35,582 bases of DNA from Limiplasma sp045538465 (GTDB taxonomy: Bacteria > Bacillota > Clostridia > Christensenellales > Aristaeellaceae): NCBI GenBank assembly GCA_045538465.1, contig JAZSRK010000087.1, positions 1-35,582 of the forward strand. The letters are read 5' to 3'. Positions within the stretch are counted from its first letter, which is position 1, and each line of letters begins with the position of its first letter. Below the pieces are notes generated by a model. That model was not told where the DNA came from. It searched no databases and was given only the letters and a program-made list of their open reading frames with translations. Both the position numbers and the translations under genes were made by a program. Positions 23,267 through 32,500 of the stretch are shown here, in pieces.

Positions 23267-24586
23267 CTATTCGTTCTTCATTTGCAATGCGATGGAATCG
23301 ATCTCTTCAAGAGCCCTTTGTGCAATGGCTTCATACCGCTGCAGCTTATTACGGATACGCTTTTGCCCTGGCGGTACTTCCAGCTGGTCGATAAGACCAA
23401 AGGCACAGTTCATGGGTTGGAAACGCTTGTTGGGGGTGCTGACGTAGCGTCCCATGGCACCGATCGCTGTTTTTCCGCTAAAAGCTGGAGCCTGCTTGCC
23501 CATTACCCGGTAAGCGGTGGCAATACCGCACAAAAGACCGCTGGCGGCGCTTTCCACATATCCTTCTACGCCTGTGATCTGTCCAGCAAACGCAATACGG
23601 GGCTGCGACAGCATACGGAAGGTATGATCCAGTACTCCTGGACTGTTGAGGAAGGTGTTGCGGTGCATTACACCATAGCGGGCAAATTCGGCGTTTTCCA
23701 AACCGGGGATCATACCAAAGACGCGGCGCTGCTCAGGAAACATCAAGCGAGTCTGAAAACCCACAAGGTTATACAGCGAACCGCTGAGGTTTTCACAGCG
23801 GAGCTGTACTACTGCGAAAGGCTCTTTACCGGTGCGGGGATCCTTTAAGCCCACGGGCTTCAACGGGCCAAAAGCCATTACCATATCGCCGCGCTTGGCC
23901 ATGCTTTCGATCGGCATGCAGCCTTCAAAAACAGACTTTTCCTCAAAGCCGTGTACAGGGGCTGTTTCGGCGGTTTGCAGTGCATGGCAAAACGCCATAT
24001 ACTCGTCCTGATCCATAGGGCAGTTCAAATAATCGTCGCCGCGTTCATACCGGCTCATGCGGAAAACCTTGGTCATATCCAAACTTTCGGCAGTTACGAT
24101 GGGGGCAGCTGCATCGTAAAAATGCAATGTGGACAGACCTTCAATGCCTGCGATCGCTTTGGAAAGCGCATCGCTGGTCAAGGGACCGGTGGCGATGATC
24201 ACTTCGCCTTCCGCAGGTATCTCTGTTACTTCCTGCTCCACTACAGTAATATTGGGATGGTTGCGAATGCGATCATCCACACTTTGAGAAAAACCATGGC
24301 GATCTACCGCCAATGCACCGCCGGCCGGTACTGCATTTTCATCTGCTGCTGCCATGATAACAGAATCAAGCCGGCGCATCTCTTCCTTCAGCAAACCAAC
24401 AGCATTGGAGAGACGATTGCTGCGCAGGCTGTTGCTGCATACCAGCTCAGCCATGGTATCCATGGTATGGGCGGGTGATTTTTTGAGGGGCTTCATTTCG
24501 TAAAGGGTAACGGGGATGCCTCGCTGTGCAAGCTGCCATGCAGCTTCGCAACCGGCAAGCCCGGCCCCTATAATGGTAACGCTCAT
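23267..24586 (-). CDS. trmFO: TrmFO, folate/FAD-dependent tRNA (uracil-54-C5) methyltransferase
   Basis: Makes ribothymidine at position 54 of the tRNA T-loop using methylenetetrahydrofolate and FADH2. 439 residues. The FAD-binding N-terminus is GAGLAGCEAAW (residues 7-17). The two functional cysteines are C50 (AELVCSNSLRSN) and C223 (FEGCMPIE). The C-terminal block PNKRFQPMNCAFGL is also diagnostic. The start overlaps the topA stop by 4 bases, with GAGGAG eight bases upstream inside topA. The dprA-topA-trmFO-hslVU order is a well-known Firmicute arrangement. Confidence 0.97.
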   Translation of the reverse strand: MSVTIIGAGLAGCEAAWQLAQRGIPVTLYEMKPLKKSPAHTMDTMAELVCSNSLRSNRLSNAVGLLKEEMRRLDSVIMAAADENAVPAGGALAVDRHGFSQSVDDRIRNHPNITVVEQEVTEIPAEGEVIIATGPLTSDALSKAIAGIEGLSTLHFYDAAAPIVTAESLDMTKVFRMSRYERGDDYLNCPMDQDEYMAFCHALQTAETAPVHGFEEKSVFEGCMPIESMAKRGDMVMAFGPLKPVGLKDPRTGKEPFAVVQLRCENLSGSLYNLVGFQTRLMFPEQRRVFGMIPGLENAEFARYGVMHRNTFLNSPGVLDHTFRMLSQPRIAFAGQITGVEGYVESAASGLLCGIATAYRVMGKQAPAFSGKTAIGAMGRYVSTPNKRFQPMNCAFGLIDQLEVPPGQKRIRNKLQRYEAIAQRALEEIDSIALQMKNE

Positions 24587-26709
24587 TCCTCCTGCTCCTC
24601 TTCTTTCTTAACAGTCACCTTGCAACGGCATTTTTCGTTGGCGCACAAATGAATGGTCTCGCCATGCTTGCCTCGTTTTTCGATCATGTAGCTGCTGCAC
24701 TGGGGGCATTGATCGGTGATCGGCTTTTCCCAACTGACAAAATCGCATTCGGGGTATTTTTCGCACCCAAAGAACTTACGGTTCTTTTTGCTGGTTTTCT
24801 CCATCAAACGGCTGCCGCACTTGGGGCATTTTGCATCGATATAGCTGATGATGGGCTTAGCGTTGCGGCAATCCGGGAAATTGGGGCAGGCCAAGAACTT
24901 GCCAAAACGTCCCATCTTGTACACCATCAGAGAGCCGCATTTTTCACACACAACATCGCTCACTTCATCTTTTACTTGGATCTTTTCGATTTTGCTTTCC
25001 GCGCGCTTCAGCGTTTTTGCAAAATCGGGGTAGAAATCTCGGAGGATCTGCTTCCATTCGGAGTTGCCTTCCTCAATAGCATCCAGCTTCTCTTCCAGTT
25101 GAGCAGTAAACTCCACATCCACTATGTCTGTAAAGTATTCCAGCATCATATCGGTTACCATGCAGCCCAGTTCGGTGGGATACAAGCGCTTTTTCTCGCG
25201 GGATACATACCCGCGGGAGATAATGGTGGTAATGGTGGGCGCATAGGTGCTGGGACGACCAATGCCCTTTTCCTCAAGCGTGCGAACCAACGATGCTTCT
25301 GTATAGCGGGCCGGAGGCTGGGTAAAGTGCTGCAGGGTATCGACCGAGGTAAAAGTGATGGGGTCTTTTTCCTGAAGCATGGGAAGAATACTTTCTTTCG
25401 TCTCCTGTTCGTCATCGGTGCTTTCGGTATACACTGCACGGTAACCGGCAAAGTACATATGCTCGCCGTAGTAGCGCATGGTGATCTTGGAGGAGCAGAT
25501 ATCCACACTCATGGTGCGGAAAGCAGCAGGCTTCATCTGGCTGGCCAAGAAACGGGTGTAGATGAGGCGATACAGGTTAAACTGTTCACGAGTCAGGTGT
25601 TCCTTCACTTGCTCAGGCGTGTATTCCATATAAGTGGGACGAATGGCTTCGTGCGCATCCTGAGCATTTTTACGCCCTTTGTAAATATTTGGCGTTTCGG
25701 GGCAATACTCTGCACCAAACTGCGTTGTAATAGCGTTGCGGGCAGCAGCCAGCGCTTCGTCTGATACACGCACGCTGTCGGTACGGATATAGGTGACCAA
25801 ACCTACCGTGCCAGCCTTGCCAAGGTCGATGCCTTCGTAGAGCTGCTGCACCACTTGCATGGTCTTGGCAGTGGAAAAATTCAGCTTGCGGCTTGCCTCC
25901 TGCTGCAGGCTGGAGGTGGTAAACGGCGGCTGGGGTTTTTTGAGCTTATCGCCGGTTTTTACGCCCTGTACAGCAAACTTGGAAGCAAGGATACGGCGTT
26001 TGGCGGTGGCAGCATCCTGCTCATTATTGATGACGGCCTTCTTGCCATCCAGACTGACCAGCTTTGCATCGCAGGTGATCTTTCGGCCCTTTTGGGTAGG
26101 CGCAGAAAAAGAAGCAGTAACATCCCAGTATTCTTCGGGAATAAAGGCTTCGATCTCACGTTCACGCTCCACGACCAGACGGGTGGCTACGCTTTGAACA
26201 CGACCGGCAGAAAGACCTTTCTTGATCTTCGCCCACAAAAGAGGACTGATCTTATAGCCCACCAAACGATCCAATGCACGGCGAGCTTGCTGTGCATCCA
26301 CACGATCCATATCGATGGCGCGGGGATGTTCGATCGCTTCCTTGACGGCCTTTTTGGTGATCTCGTTAAACTCGATACGGCAAGCCTTTGCAGGATCGAT
26401 TTCCAGCAAATTGGCCAGATGCCAAGAGATCGCTTCTCCCTCACGGTCAGGGTCTGTTGCGAGATAGATCTTGGAGGCCGCTTTGGCTTCCTTGCGGATC
26501 TTTGCCAAAATCTTACCCCTGCCGCGAATGGTAATATATTTGGGTTCGAAATCGCTGCCAGTATCAATGCCAAGCTGAGACTTGGGCAAGTCTCTAACGT
26601 GACCCTGAGAGGCTTCTACATGATATCCCTTACCGAGAAACTTTTCGATGGTTTTTGCCTTTGCGGGTGATTCTACGATCACCAATTTGGGCGTCTGAGT
26701 TGCTGCCAT
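24583..26709 (-). CDS. topA: DNA topoisomerase I (type IA)
   Basis: Relaxes negative supercoils, 708 residues. The Toprim domain has E13 (VESPAKAKT) and the metal acids D86, D88 and E90 (TDPDREGEA). The nucleophile is Y307 in GLVTYIRTDSVRV. KKGLSAGRVQSVATRLV is the conserved core block. Three C-terminal zinc fingers of the CxxC...CxxxxxC type lie at about 600-700 (starting CEKCGS, CPKCGS and CPQCSS), followed by an acidic Lys/Glu tail. AGGAGG lies seven bases before the ATG, 18 bases after the dprA stop. Confidence 0.97.
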   Translation of the reverse strand: MAATQTPKLVIVESPAKAKTIEKFLGKGYHVEASQGHVRDLPKSQLGIDTGSDFEPKYITIRGRGKILAKIRKEAKAASKIYLATDPDREGEAISWHLANLLEIDPAKACRIEFNEITKKAVKEAIEHPRAIDMDRVDAQQARRALDRLVGYKISPLLWAKIKKGLSAGRVQSVATRLVVEREREIEAFIPEEYWDVTASFSAPTQKGRKITCDAKLVSLDGKKAVINNEQDAATAKRRILASKFAVQGVKTGDKLKKPQPPFTTSSLQQEASRKLNFSTAKTMQVVQQLYEGIDLGKAGTVGLVTYIRTDSVRVSDEALAAARNAITTQFGAEYCPETPNIYKGRKNAQDAHEAIRPTYMEYTPEQVKEHLTREQFNLYRLIYTRFLASQMKPAAFRTMSVDICSSKITMRYYGEHMYFAGYRAVYTESTDDEQETKESILPMLQEKDPITFTSVDTLQHFTQPPARYTEASLVRTLEEKGIGRPSTYAPTITTIISRGYVSREKKRLYPTELGCMVTDMMLEYFTDIVDVEFTAQLEEKLDAIEEGNSEWKQILRDFYPDFAKTLKRAESKIEKIQVKDEVSDVVCEKCGSLMVYKMGRFGKFLACPNFPDCRNAKPIISYIDAKCPKCGSRLMEKTSKKNRKFFGCEKYPECDFVSWEKPITDQCPQCSSYMIEKRGKHGETIHLCANEKCRCKVTVKKEEEQEE

Positions 26710-26727
26710 ACGCTACCTCCTGTACGG

Positions 26728-27822
26728 TTACCGTTCGGGCAAAGCAAAGGTATTGCCTGCTTGCCGACGGATCGTTCCGTTGATCTCCATAATGCTGGTT
26801 TCTGTCAAAACCTCTTCAGCGCCAACGCCGAGTTTTTCGGAAAGTTCGTCTATGCTAAAGGGCTGTATTTGCAATGCTCTAAGAATGCGCCGCTGCAAAT
26901 ACGGCAGGGATGGATCGATCTTGTTCTCAGCCACCTTCACAGCGATGGGTACAAGGGACAGATCCTCCAGTACATCTGCGCCATTGGTAATGAGCCTCGC
27001 CCCTTCGCGCATAATAGCCAGCGGCCCTTCTGCGCCGATATAACCGGTTTGCCCCGGCACAGCGAAAACTTCTCTGCCTTGATCCAGCGCTGATGATACT
27101 GTGTGCATTCCCCCGCTTTTGATACGGCCTTCCACAAATACCGTGCCTAAACAGCAGCCGGAAATGATCCGGTTTCGATAAGGAAAATGAAAAGGCATCG
27201 GTTTTGCATTCAAAGGATATTCACTAATGACCAAGCCATTCTGGCGCGCCATTTGCCGAAGGACCGGGGTATGCTCTGTGGGGTAAGGATTGTTGATGCC
27301 GCTGCCCAGCACGCCCACTGTGCTGCCCTTGGCTTGCAAAGCACCCTGATGGGCTGCGATATCGATACCACGGGCTAAACCGCTTACCACTGTAACGCCG
27401 GCTTGGCAGAGTTCAGCAGCGATCTTCTTTGCCATATGCCGACCGTAATCGCTTGGAGTACGCGTGCCTACGATGGCCACACAGGGTTTTTGCAAACAAG
27501 AAAGATCACCTGCATAGTACAAAAGATACGGCGGGTCGTTGATCTCCTTGAGCAATTCAGGGTAGTGTGCATCATCCTGAAAGAGCAGATGAACGTGTTT
27601 TTCTTCCAGCTCCTTAAGAAGTGCATCCTGTTGGTCATCTGTATAAAAAGCATCTAAAACCGCTTTGGTTTTACTCGTAAATGTAAGACCTTCTGTCTTT
27701 TGATACGCTTCCCACACAGCCTGTGCGCTGCCATATTGCGCAACCAAAGAGGCCACATGAGAAGCGGAGATCTCAGCGGATGAGAGCCATAGTAGGCGTT
27801 TTTTCTCCAAGGACAGCTCCAT
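26728..27822 (-). CDS. dprA: DprA/Smf, DNA-processing protein
   Basis: Binds incoming single-stranded DNA and loads RecA during natural transformation; also widespread in bacteria not known to be competent. 364 residues. Order: N-terminal helical region (about 5-70), Rossmann-like DprA fold (about 90-290) with AIVGTRTPSDYGR, VSGLARGIDIAAHQGAL, GSGINNPYPTEH and FPYRNRIISG, then a C-terminal winged helix (DprA-DML1 type). The start at 27822 is chosen because GGGAGG lies six bases upstream; an in-frame ATG at 27900 has no good ribosome site. It has its own promoter in the gap after comM. ComM and DprA together keep a competence theme. Confidence 0.95.
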   Translation of the reverse strand: MELSLEKKRLLWLSSAEISASHVASLVAQYGSAQAVWEAYQKTEGLTFTSKTKAVLDAFYTDDQQDALLKELEEKHVHLLFQDDAHYPELLKEINDPPYLLYYAGDLSCLQKPCVAIVGTRTPSDYGRHMAKKIAAELCQAGVTVVSGLARGIDIAAHQGALQAKGSTVGVLGSGINNPYPTEHTPVLRQMARQNGLVISEYPLNAKPMPFHFPYRNRIISGCCLGTVFVEGRIKSGGMHTVSSALDQGREVFAVPGQTGYIGAEGPLAIMREGARLITNGADVLEDLSLVPIAVKVAENKIDPSLPYLQRRILRALQIQPFSIDELSEKLGVGAEEVLTETSIMEINGTIRRQAGNTFALPER

Positions 27823-27952
27823 ATCATCCCTCCCGGAACACGATGTGAACAAAACGGGCACGAAAGGGTCAAAGCTTTGTATTATATAGCTTTCGACCAT
27901 GTTGGCTGCAAAGTAAGTTCCTTAAGAAAAACACAATTCTACAGCATATAAA

Positions 27953-27981
27953 ATTGTATCACATAAATACAGAATTGACAA
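27953..27981 (-). promoter_or_regulatory. Promoter of the dprA-topA-trmFO-hslVU run
   Basis: On the minus strand: -35 TTGTCA (27981-27976), a 17-base spacer and -10 TACAAT (27958-27953). The start near 27946 gives a leader of about 125 bases before dprA. No terminator is visible between comM and this promoter, so read-through from upstream is possible. Confidence 0.8.
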
Positions 27982-27997
27982 TGGCGCAGAATGGAGG

Positions 27998-29530
27998 TTA
28001 TTTCCAATAACGTCCGTCTACGTTTCTAAATTGAATCGCTTTTGCAATATCCTGTGCTGTTATAACATCATGTTGGTTTAAATCTGCAATGGTCATGGCC
28101 ACTTTACGAACACGGGCGTAGGCTCTCATGCTCATGTCAAAGCGTTCAACTGCCTGCATAAGCAATTTCTTCGCATTGTCTTCCATACGGCACCAGCGTT
28201 CCAGACCGTTTTGATCCAGCTGGGCGTTACAATAGATCGCTGTCCCCTTGTAGCGTTCCAACTGCCGGTTGCGTGCAGCGATCACCCGGTCACGGATCGT
28301 GGCACTATCCTCTTGAGGCGATGCGGTCTCAATTTCTCCGATGGATACAGCGTCCATCTCAATTTGAATATCCATACGATCCAGCAATGGCCCGCTAATG
28401 CGCCCCAGATAACGCTTGATCTCACCTGCCGAACAAGTACAATTCTTGCGCTTGCTGCCATAGTTGCCGCATGGACAAGGGTTCATACCAGCTACCAGCA
28501 TACACCGGCTCAGGTAACGGTTTTGACCGTTCACTCGGGTAATGTGCACAAATCCATCTTCGATGGGCTGGCGCAAGGCTTCCAGTGTATTTCGCTGAAA
28601 TTCGGGCAGTTCATCCAAAAACAGTACGCCGTTGTGGGCCAAGGACACCTCGCCGGGCTGTGCCTTGGCTCCGCCGCCGATCATGGCTGCCATGGATGTG
28701 TTGTGATGGGGCGAACGGAAAGGGCGTTGCGTCATTAGGGTGCTTTCGGAAGCTAACTCGCCGGATGCAGAATGAATGAGGGTCGTCTCCAACGCTTCTT
28801 CGTAGGAAAGAGGCGGCAAGATGCCCGGCAAGCAACGTGCAAGCATGGTTTTGCCGCTGCCCGGTACACCCACCATCAACAGGTTATGTCCGCCGGCAGC
28901 AGCAACTTCCAGCGCTGCCCTTGCAAGCATCTGCCCTTTTACCTCGCTCATATCGTAATGGATAGGAGTATCCGTTTGCAGCTTGGCAAAGGAGAGCAGC
29001 GGCTGTTTGGTAAGAAGCTCTTCGCCTGTTAAATGGCGGCAAACCTGCCGAAACGTTTCGGCAGGAAAGATGTCGATCCCATCTACGCAAGCTACTTCAT
29101 TGGCGTTTTCTTTTGGCAAAATAAGCTGCTTCATACCGTTTTCAACAGCGGTAATGGCCATACCAAGCGCGCCTCGCACAGGCAGCAGCTTACCTTCCAG
29201 CGACAATTCGCCAAGCAGAATGGTAGAATCCAAGCAAAGAAACGGCTTGGACATTTTGACCGAAGCCAATGCCACTGCAACCGCCAGCTCGTAACTGGTA
29301 CCTTCCTTACGAATATCCGCAGGGGCCAGGTTCACCGTCACTTTTCCAAAAGGAAACTCAAAGCCGCTGTTCAAGATGGCCGCACGTACACGGTCGCGGC
29401 TTTCCTTTACAGCTGCACTGGGCAGACCGACAATATCAAAGGAAACCAATCCATTGGAAATGAAGGCCTCAACGTTTACAGGGTAGCCATGCACACCGTT
29501 CAACCCACAGGTAAAAGTTTTTGCCAGCAT
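27998..29530 (-). CDS. comM: ComM/YifB-type AAA+ helicase (Mg-chelatase-like)
   Basis: Hexameric AAA+ helicase, shown in other bacteria to promote branch migration during transformation. 510 residues. The N-terminal ChlI/Lon-protease-like domain (1-170) includes VEAFISNGLVSFDIVGLP and GTSYELAVAVALAS. The AAA+ core has Walker A (GVPGSGKTM), Walker B (GVLFLDELPEF) and the Cys-rich insert CPCGNYGSKRKNCTC. The C-terminal Mg-chelatase domain contains RAYARVRKVAMTIADL. The start is the ATG at 29530 (GGAGG seven bases upstream), not an earlier one. It sits 16 bases after the large glycosyltransferase gene, so it is probably cotranscribed with it. Confidence 0.95.
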   Translation of the reverse strand: MLAKTFTCGLNGVHGYPVNVEAFISNGLVSFDIVGLPSAAVKESRDRVRAAILNSGFEFPFGKVTVNLAPADIRKEGTSYELAVAVALASVKMSKPFLCLDSTILLGELSLEGKLLPVRGALGMAITAVENGMKQLILPKENANEVACVDGIDIFPAETFRQVCRHLTGEELLTKQPLLSFAKLQTDTPIHYDMSEVKGQMLARAALEVAAAGGHNLLMVGVPGSGKTMLARCLPGILPPLSYEEALETTLIHSASGELASESTLMTQRPFRSPHHNTSMAAMIGGGAKAQPGEVSLAHNGVLFLDELPEFQRNTLEALRQPIEDGFVHITRVNGQNRYLSRCMLVAGMNPCPCGNYGSKRKNCTCSAGEIKRYLGRISGPLLDRMDIQIEMDAVSIGEIETASPQEDSATIRDRVIAARNRQLERYKGTAIYCNAQLDQNGLERWCRMEDNAKKLLMQAVERFDMSMRAYARVRKVAMTIADLNQHDVITAQDIAKAIQFRNVDGRYWK

Positions 29531-29546
29531 TGCAAAACCTCCGGCT

Positions 29547-32500
29547 TTAGTAATACAAATGTCCGTATTTATTGCCAAATAGCACTCTTGGCAGCCATTT
29601 GACCGCATCCAGCCATGCGGTATCGGTCAGCATACCGGAGGCATATGGGTAGTAAAGCACAAAGAAGACCAACGCCAAGACCAAATAAACCAGCATCAAT
29701 ATCCGCATCAGCTTCGCATGACGCTCTGATAGTTTGAGAAGTACCCACGCTGTTGCCAGAATGATGAAAGGCACGCTGGCAAAATAGTGGTACATATACA
29801 TACTGCGGGGCACCAGTACCCACGGTAGATACTGGGAAAGGAACGCGATCACCAATATGTATACGGTCAAATTGCCATCCCCATGCTGCAGGGTAATACT
29901 GCTATTGGCAATGCGCATATGCCGTGTGATCAACGATATGCAGGTAGCCGCCATGCACAAAGCTCCGATATAGAAGATCCACGGGTTGCCCATGCACATA
30001 ATGGTGGAAGCCATCCCCGCCGGTTCGAAGCTATCCTGCGCAAACCACATGGGCTTGAGGATAAACGGCCATTGCCACCAAGGCGACTGGAAAGGATGAT
30101 CCATGCCGAGGCCGGGAGTGCTGTGGTAATCCAGCATACCGATCTGTGCCTGTATGACCCTTTGGATCGTTACTTTGCCCGTAGGGGCCAGATACGGGAT
30201 ATAGCTTAAATAGTATACGATGCAGGGAACCAGAATAAAGAACAGCACGCAGAAACCGCAGGTGATGAATGCTCGGTTCAGCGCATGATCCTGCGCAGCC
30301 TTGATCCTGTTTTTCTGCATAGGCGTAAGTTGGGGGTCTATATTATCGCCAACATAGTTAAAGGCGATGTTGCCGACACGATATTGCCGGTAAATGGCTG
30401 TAAAATACAAAACCGCCAAACCGACCGCCGAATAGATACCGATCCATTTGCTGGCGATGGAAAGCCCCATCATAAGCCCAGAGAACGCCAGCGGAATAAG
30501 GCTCTTCCAATAAGCCCGGGTAAACAGCACGGGCTGTTCCCCTTCCTGCAAAGCAAACACATCCGTTTGCATATAGCGCACCATAAACCAATAGCTCAAC
30601 AGAATAAAGAGCACTGGGAAAGAGTCGATGGTAGCGATACGGGTTTGGGTAAAGTGCATCAGATCCAGCGAGAAAGCCGCCATGCTGAAGGACGCCAGAT
30701 CCCTGCGCTTGAACAATTGTTTTGCCAAGAGATACAGTGCAGGCAGCATCAAAACACCCACGAACGCACCGGCAAAACGCCAGCCGAAGGGGGTCATACC
30801 AAAGACAGCAATAGCTGCAGACATTAGCAATTTGCCAAGCGGAGGATGGGTGGTCTCATAGGGGCGCTCCCCGTGCAGGTGTTCATAGGCGGTACGGGCA
30901 TGATAGATCTCATCAAAATACGTACCGGTATACCAGCCGGGTTCACCAATACAGGTATCCTGCTCGTCGATCAAGTATTCGGGGCGGGTCTCCACTTCGA
31001 GGATCGCAGGGTTTGCCCCCTGGTGATCCACAACAGACATAGGTAGGTTTTGCCCCTGCCTGTTACGGGTAACGACCTCGAACAAGTTAAGACCGCCGCG
31101 CTCTGCATGCAGGCGCAGATATTGACCATGGAGCCAGAGCACACCTTCGGGGCGATTGTTTCCATATGTGATGGTGCCATCCTCCCCCACGTGGGATTGG
31201 AGGGCGTAATTCCAACGATAACAAAGCCCTTCTCGCATCTCGCAGGGATAGGTCTCCGACCAGTTTACGCCATCATCGCTAACAGAAATGGAGAAGGCGT
31301 AATTGCTGACACCAGCATAATACAGTGTGCTAAACTCAGTATTCTCTTCAAGTTTAAAGGTGATGGTCTCTTCTGGGGACGAAGAAATAAACCCATGCTG
31401 CGGTGCTACGGTACTGCCCAGATTGGTAAAGGCGATCACGGAATAGGCGATGGTCACAACGCCCATGATCAGCCAATCTTTCCAAGTCAGGTTGAGACGG
31501 TGGTCGCCGGGCGTGAGCAGCATACGGGTATAGGAAGGTGGGGTTGTTTGCAGCAAGCTATTTTCAGAAAGTTTGGCCGCTCTGAAAACCTGCTGTTCTT
31601 TCTGCTCGGCAAACCCCGTATAGGCGATCCAGAATCCAAAGCCCAGCATTGCCAAATTGACAAAGCATAGCAAAATATGCACGGGCAAGGTATCATCGTT
31701 AAGATGACCGTATTCCGAGCCAAACAACAGCGCATTATCCAGTACGATACCAGCATTAACGAGCGTTGTAAAAGAAATACCAGCCATCAGCCAGATCAGA
31801 CGGTTATCCTTGCTGTGTACATACGCCAGTAACAACAGCGGAATGGCCGGGAACAAATACCGCTCGTGGATCTTTACCCCCAGCAAAAATACACCCAGCA
31901 TCCCAAGCGCCAGATAGAAGGGCAAATGTTCGGCTTTTTTGTTATGGAACATAAACAAGATGGGCACTGCCAGGGCCAATGCCATCATTACATAACCATA
32001 AACGCCGTAGGTGAGCTTATTCTCGCCAAAAGGATCTTGTGCAAACGCAATAACGGAAAGAATGAGCAATATGGCTGCAACGCCAAACAGCAACAGCGTA
32101 AGCTGCCCGTCCTTATCTTTAAGCAAAGAGCACTTTTTGTTTTTGATGCGCAAAACATACACACAAACGCCACCGCCAGCCAAAAGCAAAGCGGTAAACA
32201 GCGGCAAAAGAGGCGGCATTGCTTTGGAGATCGGCTGCCAATTCATGGCTAACAAATAATGCAGATTGACAGTATTTACCGTTGCATAAGCATAGGAAGA
32301 AAGCGTTTCGCCATACAGGTTGAATAGCCATCCAAGAAAACTTTCCTGACGAATGGAGAAAGGTACTACGATCGCTGCTGCAGCGGTGATGCCGACACCA
32401 AGACCCACAAGAAGCCCACGCCATTGACGAGAGAACGGTTTACCAGTTAAGCCAAACAAGCTCATCAGCAGCCAGATGCCAGCTACAGGAGCAAACAACA

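Noticed and set aside
21839..23848. 669-codon open frame on the plus strand
   Set aside because: Antisense to the hydrolase-like gene and trmFO; no ribosome site at a sensible start and no recognisable domain.
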